From positions 1 through 64,000 of the forward strand of contig JABTTQ020000358.1 in NCBI GenBank assembly GCA_016081115.2: a stretch of DNA of 64,000 nucleotides, given 5' to 3'. The notes under the pieces were generated by a model that searched no databases, was not told the origin of the DNA, and saw nothing but the letters and a program-made list of their open reading frames with translations. The position numbers were made by a program, and so were the translations under genes. This document shows, in pieces, positions 12,120 to 21,739 of the stretch. This DNA comes from Rehmannia glutinosa. Lineage: Eukaryota > Streptophyta > Magnoliopsida > Lamiales > Orobanchaceae. Numbering within the stretch: the stretch's first letter is position 1; each line of letters starts with the position of its first letter.

Positions 12120-13109
12120 ACATAGTTTACTGTATAGATAGTCGATTTATTTTATAGTTAGACATATATAGTTTCTTTGTATAGATATAGTCCGGTTTTA
12201 TTGTATAGTTAGTAGAGATATCAATAAGGGTCGGCCCATCCCGGCCCTACCCTAGCCCTAAGAGGCCCTAACCCTTTAGAAAGGGCTAGACAGGCTAAAA
12301 AGTCCTAGACTTATAAGGGCTTGAAAAATCTAAGCCGACCAAAGCCCTATAGTAGTGTTTGATACATGTTTTTATCTTAATTTTGATGATTTTATTTTAT
12401 CACCAAAACAATGTTTTTAAAGGTTGTCCAAATACTCCTAAATGATTTAAAATGTTTTTAATATTTTAGGAGTATTTTCTCAAAGTTTATTTTCGTCTAT
12501 ATTGACAACGCTTTTAATGTTTTTACGTTATTGGGTTTTCACTCTCAAACGATGTTTCTAAATGTTGTCCTAATACTTCCGATCGGTTTAAAATGTTTTT
12601 ACTAAATTTTGAGTATTTCTTGAGTTTTATTTTCGACAAAAAATTGGACAATATTTACGTCTCGTGGTCGACCGGCCGCCCTATAGGGCAACCCATACCG
12701 AAGATGTTTTTAGAAACATAAAAATGAGACGGAAGGAAAAAGAAGTCGGTCGGCCGTGCGCCAGCGTCGATCGGTCGGTCGGCCGGCCGCCAGTGCGGCC
12801 GGTACTGCAAGTGTGTTTCAAAGCGTAAGCGTTTTATCCTTGCAAAATCCATGAGGGGGACGGTTGGGGTGATGGTCGACCGGTCGAGGTAGACGCGTCG
12901 GCCCGCCTGTGTTATTTTTTTGTGTATTCTTTTCAACGTCTATTTCGTGCGACGGTCGCCCATGTTTTGACAAATTTCTCGACCGTTTGACAACAGACAA
13001 CTTTCCTTAAATTGTGGGATTGATTTCTAACGACTATATTCTTGATTTTAATTGTATTTTTCGTAGATTTTCAATCCCCAAGAGAGCCTATGCTTGATCA
13101 ATCATCTCC

Positions 13110-13117
13110 TATAAATA
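13110..13117 (+). promoter_or_regulatory. LTR TATA box
   Basis: TATAAATA in the context 'ctccTATAAATAgagg'. It is conserved at the same place in the 3' LTR (19573-19580) and in the solo LTR (52791-52798, minus). It sets transcription start near 13140, making the downstream LTR sequence RNA leader. Confidence 0.65.
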
Positions 13118-13401
13118 GAGGAAGTTTTGGAGCAACCAACACAACAATTGAGATACAACACAACAAGATACACTTCAAGCAAACACTTGGTCTTTCATAG
13201 TCATTATTCTTGTTGTAAAATTGCCTAGCTTATCACTTTCACATCTTTGAGGTCTAGGCTACTCTTGATTACACTTAGCACTCAAATTGTATTATTCATT
13301 ATTGAGTTGTAATCTTGATTTTTGGTTATCATTCAAACACAAGATATCCTTGTGAGTGTTCTTGTGGTAAAGCACACTTGGATGATCTAGGTGATAGGTG
13401 C

Positions 13402-13573
13402 AAGAAGATTGTGGTAATCTTCTTATTGAGGTGTTGAAGAATTTGGTATTCTTCAAGGTTGAAGATTGTGGTAATCTTCACAAGGTGCGTTGAAGGAAGA
13501 TTGTGGTAATCTTCAAAGGGAGATTGTGGTAATCTCCAAAGGTGGTGTTGAAGAAGAGTGTGGTGCTCTTCAA
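13402..13573 (+). repeat. Array of six hairpins with a GTGGT loop (5' LTR copy)
   Basis: Six consecutive inverted repeats with stems of about 7-9 bp. Examples are AAGATT-GTGGT-AATCTT, AGAAT-TTGGT-ATTCT, GAGATT-GTGGT-AATCTC and GAAGAGT-GTGGT-GCTCTTC. The loop is constant except in the second (TTGGT), and stem changes are matched on the other side. The array lies downstream of the TATA box, so it would be in the RNA. The same array is at 19866-20038 and, reversed, at 52335-52507. Function unknown. Confidence 0.8.
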
Positions 13574-13834
13574 GGTGTTGTAAGTTGAATTTGTATTAAT
13601 TTTGGTAATTAATAAAATTCTTTTTCTTTTCAAATCCATCCAGGATATCTTTGGGGTGGTAGAGGATTAGGCCCTAGGTGGGTTGAACCTCTTTAAATCG
13701 GCGTGTGTTGCTTACATTCCGCACCTTTATTATTTTGTTTGAGCATTCGATTGTTAAAAGAGGGCGAAATCGAAAAGATGGAGATAATCTATTCACCCCC
13801 TCTCTAGATTATCGTAGCCGCTTGGACTTACAAG

Positions 13835-13847
13835 TGGTATCAAAGCC
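13835..13847 (+). other. Primer-binding site, initiator Met-tRNA type
   Basis: TGGTATCAAAGCC starts two bases after the 5' LTR end. It matches the usual copia primer-binding site TGGTATCAGAGC with one difference. Confidence 0.8.
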
Positions 13848-13949
13848 AAACTCTTTGGCAAGCTCGTTTCACATCGCGAGTGAAGAGAAACGATCGTCGG
13901 CTCTTTAACGAAGCTCACCTTTCCTAAGCACCTCCACCACCAAGCCACT

Positions 13950-14942
13950 CCTCGGTTTGATTCCAAAAATTTTATATTTTGGAAAGAAAGAATGGAATGC
14001 TACTTACAAGGTTGCGGGTTCGACATTTGGAACACCGTCATTAATGGAGAATCCATTCCAACGAAAGATATACCATACACCTCAAAAGGCTTCAAAGAGC
14101 TCAATGATGAAGAGAAGAAAATCATCTCCTTAAACGGTAAGGCTTTAAATATTTTATATTGTTCATTTACTAATTTAGAATATGAACATATTGTAGGAAT
14201 AAAGTCGGCACATGGAGTATGGCAAAAATTAGAAGCCATCTATGGAGTATTTGCAAATAAAAGGAGTCAAACAAAAGCATCTACTTCTCAAGATCATACA
14301 AGCTCAAATCTAAGGAATAAGCCTCCTACAACTTCCAATTATGAAGAAGTTGAATATTGTTTTATGGGCATCAATGAAGAAAATGAGGTATGTCTTAAGC
14401 CCTCTACTTCTTATGATATTGTTATTCAAAATGATTATAGTGATTTGCAAAATGATTTTGATGATCTTCAAGATGAATTCCAAAGCTTGCTTGTTAAGTA
14501 TAAAAATTTGAAAAAGGAATTCAATAGTTTGAAAAATGATAAGGATAGTTTATTTACTTCCTATGAATCACTATCATGTGCTCACACCACCACACTTGAC
14601 AAGGTTAGAAACCTTGAAAAAGAAAATAGTACTCTTGTTGAGAATATTGAAGGCATGAAAAAGGATTTAGCTAAATCCAACTTGAGTACCAATGATATGA
14701 CCGATATTGTTGATTATTATGATAATTCGAAACTAGAACTTGATCATAAGTTTAATGTTGTCAATCATATGAAAAAGGATCAAGTCACTATGCACATTGG
14801 TCATTATGCCCCTAGAATTACTACTTGTTTTTATTGTGGCAAAAAGGGTCATACGGCTAATTTTGTCGGGCTAGAAATAGCTCTAAATATTGTTGGAGAC
14901 CTAAAAGTCTCAAAGCTAATCTTAAAGGACCCAAACACATGA
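13950..14942 (+). CDS. gag-like protein of the LTR element (UBN2/copia type), degenerate
   Basis: The frame is open from about 13950 (PRFDSKNFIFWKERMEC) through TGA at 14942; the first ATG is at 13992 (316 aa from there). The N-terminal part has the copia gag pattern (FWKERMECYLQ, then VWQKLEAIYG). A long acidic, coiled-coil-like region follows at about residues 140-240. A zinc knuckle is at about residues 281-294, CFYCGKKGHTANFV, where the fourth ligand (normally Cys) is Val, so metal binding is probably lost. A stop lies upstream of the frame near 13925. The protein would normally coat element RNA in virus-like particles. Confidence 0.7.
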   Translation, partial: PRFDSKNFIFWKERMECYLQGCGFDIWNTVINGESIPTKDIPYTSKGFKELNDEEKKIISLNGKALNILYCSFTNLEYEHIVGIKSAHGVWQKLEAIYGVFANKRSQTKASTSQDHTSSNLRNKPPTTSNYEEVEYCFMGINEENEVCLKPSTSYDIVIQNDYSDLQNDFDDLQDEFQSLLVKYKNLKKEFNSLKNDKDSLFTSYESLSCAHTTTLDKVRNLEKENSTLVENIEGMKKDLAKSNLSTNDMTDIVDYYDNSKLELDHKFNVVNHMKKDQVTMHIGHYAPRITTCFYCGKKGHTANFVGLEIALNIVGDLKVSKLILKDPNT

Positions 14943-15094
14943 GGGTACCACAAAACAATGTGCTATTAGGTACCCGCAAAGCAAAAATCGGAGAAAATTC
15001 ATGCCACCAAGAAAACATCAAATGAACGTTTCATTTGATCAAAGAAGGAACTACTCTCAACAAAGCCAATTTCAAGAAGAACGTATAATCAAAA

Positions 15095-15340
15095 ATGGGA
15101 AGAACACAATCCTTGAAATGGCAAAGACATCATCAACAAGATGATTTTCAAAGAAGAAACCATCAACCATGGGAAGGTAACAAACCTTGGAAATGGAGTA
15201 ATCAAGGAAGTCATCATCAACCAAGTGACTTCCAAATGGGAAGATATCATCATCAACAATGGGAAAGACACAACCATGGAAACGGCGTGAAATTGGTAAA
15301 CCGTATCTCCCCATTTATATATGCATTTTATTTCTTTTAA
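15095..15340 (+). pseudogene. His/Gln-rich frame downstream of gag
   Basis: An 81-residue frame with an irregular repeat of His-Gln-Gln, Trp and Met-Gly-Arg units (MGRTQSLKWQRHHQQD). It lies 150 bp after gag and is probably a detached C-terminal extension of gag or a repeat array. It has no recognisable domain. Confidence 0.3.
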
Positions 15341-16177
15341 TTATATGCATGTTTTTAATTGTGTCTTTATTGCAAAATGATCTTTCAAGTATTTTTTTTT
15401 TTTTTTTTTTAAATAGGTCTCTTATATATTTATGAGTTTCAATATTTTTAAAAGAGACCTTGCATGTTTTTCTATAAACTTTTAAGCTTTTCATTAGACT
15501 TATGTGGCTTATTATCTCTTATGAAATCTTATAGCATAAGCTCTTTTTGTTATCTCATATTTTTGCCTACACTTGAATTTTCTATGCATATGTTGTCTAA
15601 GAATTGTGTAGGATACACACTTCATACTCATTGGCTATTACGTCATCAAGTTTCTTAAAACCATCGAGGTATGTCTACTCGTATTTTTTCTTTAAACTCG
15701 ATATTATGCACATATCTTTCAAGATATTTCATTTTAATCCCTTAAGTGCCCCAAATTGAACTTGCAAATATTTTCTTTTAAAAGGCACTACGTGTTTAGT
15801 CTCGATTTTATCATTTATATGTTTTCCTAAAACCCATATTTGTTGGATATAGTCCAAACTTATATTTTTGCAAAGTTTTAAAACTTTTGGGGTGAAAAAT
15901 CGAATTTTGGAAAACTCGGGAGAAAGAAAAATCACAGGGACGGTCCACAGCAGGGCGACGGCCGCATCGCACCTCGACCGGTCGACCCCTACATGACCGG
16001 CCGCCAGGCCAATTTTTCAGGTTTTAAACTCTGTCCTCGTTTCAAAACAGACGCAACATTTTTTCTCAAACCCTATAGAATGGCGATTGTTTTCCCTTTC
16101 TTCAAAATCTTCAATTCTTCATCATTTTTCACGATTCTTGTTGCTAATCTTCTTATTTTCTCAAGAATCTTACATAT

Positions 16178-17560
16178 ATGGCACCTCCAAGAAATTCCAT
16201 CAACGAAATCCTCAAAAAGGAGAAGGAGGCAAAGGGGTGAATCTTCTTCCAATCCCCAACAAGATGATATTCTACAAAGAGACCATCAAAATCGGCTACG
16301 AAAGAGGAGATTGTCGAATTAAGAGCCGGGGTTTCAAAATCGAGCATTCATTGGGACTCTAGTAAGTTATCACTCCTCTACGAGCCTCCCTCTAGAGCTA
16401 ATAGATTTCGATTTTTAAATAAACTTGCGGAGGAACATTATGAGAATATTGGATTGAATGATAAGAAAATTGCGTGCACTCGTATGGTTCGTTTTCAAGC
16501 ATTTCATGATGAATTTAGGATATTAGAGCTTACTTTGAAATTCAAGGATGGGTTTCACTTTGGGATAATCCGTGTTTGCACTATGATGACGAGCTAATAA
16601 AACTTTTCTATGCAAATATGTGGATTGTTGATGCTACGATAGATAATCCTTTGGAACTTCACACATTTGTTAATGGTAGGCATTTTTCATGGACATTGGC
16701 CGATATTTGTGATCACTTTAATGTGCCAAATGATGGAGTAGTCAATGTGAATTGCACCCATTGGGATGATAACATTTTCGGTGTCTCACTAGATGATGTG
16801 AAAACCTTTTTAGGAGTATATCCCGAAGTGACATACTCGGCAATGCCGCCAAATTATCGGATTATATCTATCATTTGCTCCTATTGTGTTTGTGGAAAGG
16901 AAGTAAAACTTCCAAGTAATCTCGAACTCTTTCTCACCTATAAGATTGTTCGAGGAGAAAGAGTAAATTATGGGGCAATTTTTGTATATTGCTTGTTAGA
17001 ATCTAGAAAGCTTACCAAGAAGAAATATACCTTGGGAAATTTGATTTGCCGACTCTTATACTTATCGGGATACCCGGAAAATGAAATGAATACCGAAATT
17101 GCGTCACAATGATTTTGATAATGCCAACATTCTACAAATGGTAAGAATGCAACGACATTTGCCACGGGTTCCTACCAAAGCCGCTAGGGGACGTGCCCGA
17201 CATCAACAACAACCTCGGGATGATTTCTTTAATGACAATGAGGTTGAAAATATTGGAAGAGGTGAGTTTGACGAACAAGGAGATGATGTGGGGGATGAAG
17301 AGGAAAATGAAGAAGTAAATGTGGGAAATGAACAAGATATTAGGGAAGAAGAAAATGAGGAAGGAGATGAAGACGAGTTGGATGTTGAAGATCTAAATAT
17401 CAAAGAGAGAATGGCCAAAGTGGAAAGAGAAACATTTAGAGATGTGGCTTCTCTTAGAAAAGAGCTCCGGTCGTGAAAAAGGAAAATTCTAGTTTGAAGA
17501 AGTCAATTGGCAAATTGAAGAAATTCATAAAGGACCTCATACAGGAACTTGCTTCTCCCG
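16178..17560 (+). pseudogene. 'Putative plant transposon protein' frame, frameshifted
   Basis: ATG at 16178 opens MAPPRNSINEILKKEKEAKG and stops. The similarity then continues in other frames (PPSRANRFRFLNKL near 16385; AYFEIQGWVSLWDN near 16530). The longest intact part is 16576-17112 (178 aa: DNPLELHTFVNGRHFSW, then LICRLLYLSGYP). This is the pattern of the plant transposon protein domain often found in retroelement derivatives. An Asp/Glu-rich segment (17226-17400) and a short coiled-coil tail (to about 17560) follow. At least two frameshifts are needed. The role of this domain is unknown. It occupies the place where pol would be expected. Confidence 0.6.
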
Positions 17561-17569
17561 GATGAGGAA

Positions 17570-18369
17570 TGATGTTATCCCACCCTCTTTACTTTCTAAA
17601 GCATTTTCATTAATGATGTTTTGTATTTTAATGATCTTTTGTAAAACTCATTTGTACTAATGATATTTGCTTGTTTTTCTTAAAAGGGTTAATATTGCAA
17701 GTTGATAATGACTTGTGGATGATCATGATTTTTGATGGAGTATTTGATGGTAAAAATACTCTAAAGCATTGTTTGATAATTGGTATGAAGTACTTGATGG
17801 TAAAAGTGCTTCTTTTATTGCTTTGTTATGCTTAGTTGAATATGTTGAGACATTTGATACATGTATTGTTGAAAGCATGACTTATTACTTGATGGTTGCT
17901 CTAATTTTTGGCATTTGTAATGCCTTGATCATTCTTAGCTTATCTCAATTGGGTTGAACCCTTGAGAATCTACTTTGAGCTTCTTATTTGATGAACAATT
18001 TATTGCATATGGTGCATATGATTGAGCTTTGAAATGAGGTTGAATGATGATATGAAAAATTTTTGGCTTGAGCCATTTACAAAGGTTATATACAACCTCT
18101 TCTATTTTTCACGCACACAAGGTGCTTGTTAAAATGTCGCTATGAAAATTTCAACTTCTACATGATTCTCTCGCTTCCACAAGTCTTCTATACTCATTGA
18201 GATCATGTTTTGGGAATTAAAACGAGCATATGAACTCTTCATGATACATTTTTCCCATTTTCCTTGGTTTTTAAGCCTAAATTGTTCAATGGTTGATAAA
18301 CCATTTCTTTGGCGCACTTTGATATACTTCTATGATGTTTCTATCATCCTAACATTCTTTTTGATGATT
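17570..18369 (+). other. Non-coding internal region of the LTR element
   Basis: About 800 bp with only short frames and no domain similarity. It may correspond to the untranslated 3' region seen in large retrotransposon derivatives. Confidence 0.4.
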
Positions 18370-18373
18370 CCAA

Positions 18374-18810
18374 AGGGGGAGAAACAGGAAATTGGCTCGT
18401 TAGCTCAAAGAAGCTAATAAAAGCTTGTCATAAAAGCTATAAGCTATGGCTCATAAAAGCCATAAGTTGTGATTTATTTTTTAGTCCAATTGTTGCTTGA
18501 TGGACTTATATTATTGTTTAATGTTGTTTTGTGACAGGGGGAGCTTATAAGCTCTTGAACAAATTGTAAAAGCTAAAGCTTTTAGCTTATGGATTATTGC
18601 TCTTACATTATTCTTGATGTGCTTGTGGATAGGGGGAGCTTGTGCTTATTATTGAAAATATTTACTCCCTACTTGGTTGCTTTAATATTTTTGGAAAATT
18701 TTGGTTGCTTCCAAACGGTCAAATGTTTTTACCGGAAAATCATTTCTAAAATTGCTCTCTTAGTTTGTGTAAAAATTGTTTTGGTTTGTAATCATCAAAA
18801 AGGGGGAGAT
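18374..18810 (+). other. Multiple polypurine tracts before the 3' LTR
   Basis: 'AGGGGGAG' occurs at about 18376, 18536, 18631 and 18801. The last (AAAAAGGGGGAGAT) abuts the 3' LTR start and is the likely plus-strand primer. Repeated tracts upstream of the functional one are a known Sirevirus trait. Confidence 0.6.
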
Positions 18811-20297
18811 TGTTTGATACATGTTTTTATCTTAATTTTGATGATTTTATTTTATCACCAAAACAATGTTTTTAAAGGTTGTCCAAATACTCCTAAATGA
18901 TTTAAAATGTTTTTAATATTTTCCGGAGTATTTTCTCAAAGTTTATTTTCGTCTATATTGGACAACGCTTTTAATGTTTTTACGTTATTGGGTTTTCACT
19001 CTCAAACGATGTTTCTAAATGTTGTCCTAATACTTCCGATCGGTTTAAAATGTTTTTACTAAATTTTGAGTATTTCGAGTTTTATTTTCGACAAAAATTG
19101 GACAATATTTGCCTCGTGATCGGTGACCGGCCGCCTCATAGGGCAACCCATACCTGAAGATGTTTTTAGAAACATAAAAATGAGACGGAAGGAAAAAGAG
19201 CGGTCGACCGGCCGCTCAAGGCGTCGGCCGCGTCGGTCGGCCCGCCAGTGCGGCAGACGTGCACTGCAAAGTGTGTTCAGCGAACGTTTTATCCTTGCAA
19301 AATCCATGAGGGGGACCGGTTGGGGTGATGGTCGACCGGTCGAGGTAGACGTCGACCGGTCGCCCTGTGTTATTTTTTGTGTATTCTTTTCAACGTCTAT
19401 TTTCGTGCGAACGGCCGTCCTCTATGTTTTGACAAATTTCGACCGTTTGACAACTGGACAACTTTCCTTAAATTGTGGGATTGATTTCTAACAGCTATAT
19501 TCTTGATTTTAATTGTATTTTTCTGTAGATTTTCAATCCCCAAGAGGAGCCTATGCTTGATCAATCATCTCCTATAAATAGAGGAAGTTTTGGAGCAACC
19601 AACACAACAATTGAGATACAACACAACAAGATACACTTCAAGCAAACACTTGGTCTTTCATAGTCATTATTCTTGTTGTAAAATTGCCTAGCTTATCACT
19701 TTCACATCTTTGAGGTCTAGGCTACTCTTGATTACACTTAGCACTCAAATTGTATTATTCATTATTGAGTTGTAATCTTGATTTTTGGTTATCATTCAAA
19801 CACAAGATATCCTTGTGAGTGTTCTTGTGGTAAGAGCACACTTGGATGATCTAGGTGATAGGTGCAAGAAGATTGTGGTAATCTTCTTATTGAGGTGTTG
19901 AAGAATTTGGTATTCTTCAAGGTTGAAGATTGTGGTAATCTTCACAAGGTGCCGTTGAAGGAAGATTGTGGTAATCTTCAAAGGGAGATTGTGGTAATCT
20001 CCAAAGGTGGTGTTGAAGAAGAGTGTGGTGCTCTTCAAGGTGTTGTAAGTTGAATTTGTATTAATTTTGGTAATTAATAAAATTCTTTTTCTTTTCGAAA
20101 TCCATCCCGGATATACTGGGGTGGTAGAGGATTAGGCCCTAGGTGGGTTGAACCTCTTTAAATCGACGTGTGTTGCTTACATTCCGCACCTTTATTATTT
20201 TGTTTGAGCATTCGATTGTTAAAAGAGGGCGAAATCGAAAAGATGGAGATAATCTATTCACCCCCCCTCTAGATTATCGTAGCCGCTTGGACTTACA
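18811..20297 (+). repeat. 3' LTR of the Sirevirus-like element
   Basis: The LTR is 1,487 bp and has the same landmarks as the 5' copy: CpG-rich block 19117-19450, TATA box 19573-19580, hairpin array 19866-20038. Differences from the 5' LTR are mostly small length changes, several in or beside CCGG/GGCC and homopolymers. Confidence 0.9.
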
Positions 20298-21250
20298 TAT
20301 AGGGCTAGGGTCGGGCCAGGGCCATCCCTAAGACCTTTGTGTTTTATATTTTTATGAAGTTATTCCGTCTAAATTAAAACATTGTATCATGATGGAAAAT
20401 TTAACTTGCGAATAACTTATTTTATAAAATAACGTCATGTAATTCTTAGATTCCATTTGGATTAAAACATTCAAAATTTGTCATTTTTATTTTAGTAATC
20501 ACATAGTCTATACCAAATATATTTTAGTTCTCTATAGACTATAATTATTAACGTACTAAATAAGAATTACCAATTCCGTACAACTTTAATTTTGTATTTA
20601 CTAAGTTATTTAGTAAAACTAAATTATAAATGAGATCAAAGATCAAATTTGATAATTTGTTAAGATAAATGGTAATTGATAAATGATATCAAATAATAGA
20701 TTAATTGTATTACAAGCATACATTGTGAATAGAAATATATTAAATATAAAACATTTATCACAAAAAAGCCCTAAGGGCCAGCCCTACCCTAGCCCTAGAC
20801 GGTCCTAGCGCTAATAGGGTCGGGCTCAAAAGCCCTCATGTTATAAGGGCCTATGAAATATAGGCCAAACCCTAGATTTTTAGGGTCGGGCTAGGGTCAA
20901 CCCTCAGGGCCCGACCCTTATTGACATCTCTAATAGTTAGACATAGTTTACTGTATACATAGCTTGATTTTATTGTATAGTTAGACATAATTTACTGTAT
21001 AATAATTTAGTTAACTGATTTGTGTCTATTAGTTGATGATTATTTAATTATTGTTATTTGGTATACCGTAATAAATCGTAATTATTGGTCTGCTCAAAAT
21101 AATCTTGTTAACTAATTCCTTAATTTACAATCCCCACATGTTTTTGTTTGACAATTTTAATATGCAGTACATATATGTTAAACATTCAGTATAATAGTGT
21201 CAAAATATACAGTAAATATATGTTAAATATACAGTATAATAATGAGCGTG

Positions 21251-21282
<32 letters not shown>

Positions 21283-21697
21283 ACTGATTTACTTAATTCA
21301 CAGTCCCTATATGTTAATGAGTGTGATTCTCTCTCTTTCTATACTGATTCCTTAATTCACGGTCCCTATATATTGTTTGACAATTGTAATGCAGTAAATT
21401 TGTGTTAAACATACGGTATAATAGTGTTAAATATACAGTAAATATATGTTAAATATATAGTACTGCATTGCAGAGCACGTGCATGATTGTCTCTCTCCCC
21501 AGCGTGATTCTCTCTCTCCACCTAACTGATTCCATAGTTGGACGGTCCCCACATGTTTGTTTGACAATTTTACCCTTTTTAGGATTTAATTAAATGGTTA
21601 ATGTATTATTATCCCAAATTATTCCTAGCCTTTGATGTAAATAGGGAGGGTTGAGATTAGTTCACGCTGTCTACCCATAAAATGTGGTCTCATTGGA

Positions 21698-21736
<39 letters not shown>
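21698..21736. repeat. (TA)n microsatellite between two Pack-type elements
   Basis: About 18 TA units fill the whole gap between the right end of copy 1 and the left end of copy 2. This suggests both elements inserted into the same TA tract. Confidence 0.9.

Positions 21737-21739
<3 letters not shown>

Larger units (their letters stand above)
12356..13832 (+). repeat. 5' LTR of the Sirevirus-like element
   Basis: The LTR is 1,477 bp. It contains a CpG-rich, palindrome-rich block at about 12655-12975, a TATA box (TATAAATA, 13110-13117) and, downstream of it in the transcribed leader, a six-hairpin array (13402-13573). Compared with the 3' LTR, most differences I see are 1-3 nt indels rather than substitutions. 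Confidence 0.9.
12356..20297 (+). mobile_element. Non-autonomous Sirevirus-like LTR retrotransposon
   Basis: The LTRs, 12356-13832 and 18811-20297, begin TGTTTGATACATG and end GCTTGGACTTACA. A primer-binding site for initiator Met-tRNA follows the left LTR and a polypurine tract precedes the right. The internal part holds a gag-like frame and a frame of the 'putative plant transposon protein' type. I find no protease, integrase, reverse transcriptase or RNase H, so replication would depend on a relative in trans. The CpG-rich palindromic LTR block and repeated polypurine tracts are features known from Sireviruses (Ty1/copia). The right flank starts tatag. The same pentamer occurs on the left three bases away from the LTR, so the target duplication is imperfect. 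Confidence 0.88.
12213..20932. mobile_element. hAT MITE with perfect 8-bp TSD, split by an LTR retrotransposon
   Basis: Terminal inverted repeats TAGAGATATCAATAAGGG (left) and, inverted, TAGAGATGTCAATAAGGG (right). The octamer atagttag is identical on both sides (12205-12212 and 20933-20940). Without the LTR element at 12356-20297 the MITE is about 780 bp and rich in 'agggctaggg/ccctagccct' inverted motifs. Confidence 0.9.
11252..21697. mobile_element. Pack-type TIR transposon, copy 1 (host of the nested elements)
   Basis: The left end is TTGGATCAAATGA followed by 'gacaatgtggactaat'. The right end is 'gattagttcacgctgtct...aatgtggtctcattggag', in inverted orientation. The same termini bound copies at 21737, 53552 and 55034. 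The element proper is 11252-12212 plus 20933-21697 (about 1.7 kb); the rest is a nested hAT MITE and LTR element. A TA run lies at each side. The right arm holds a CT repeat (21251-21282) and reiterated 'actgtat...ttaaacat' motifs typical of the family. I did not identify a transposase, so the superfamily is unassigned. Confidence 0.7.

Noticed and set aside
12655..13000. GC-rich frames in the LTR with Arg/Pro-rich translation
   Set aside because: Palindromic LTR block present in all LTR copies with shifting frames; not a gene.
13402..13573. Hairpin array as a CRISPR array
   Set aside because: Units are palindromic, spacers are neither constant in length nor unique, it repeats in each LTR, and the genome is a plant.
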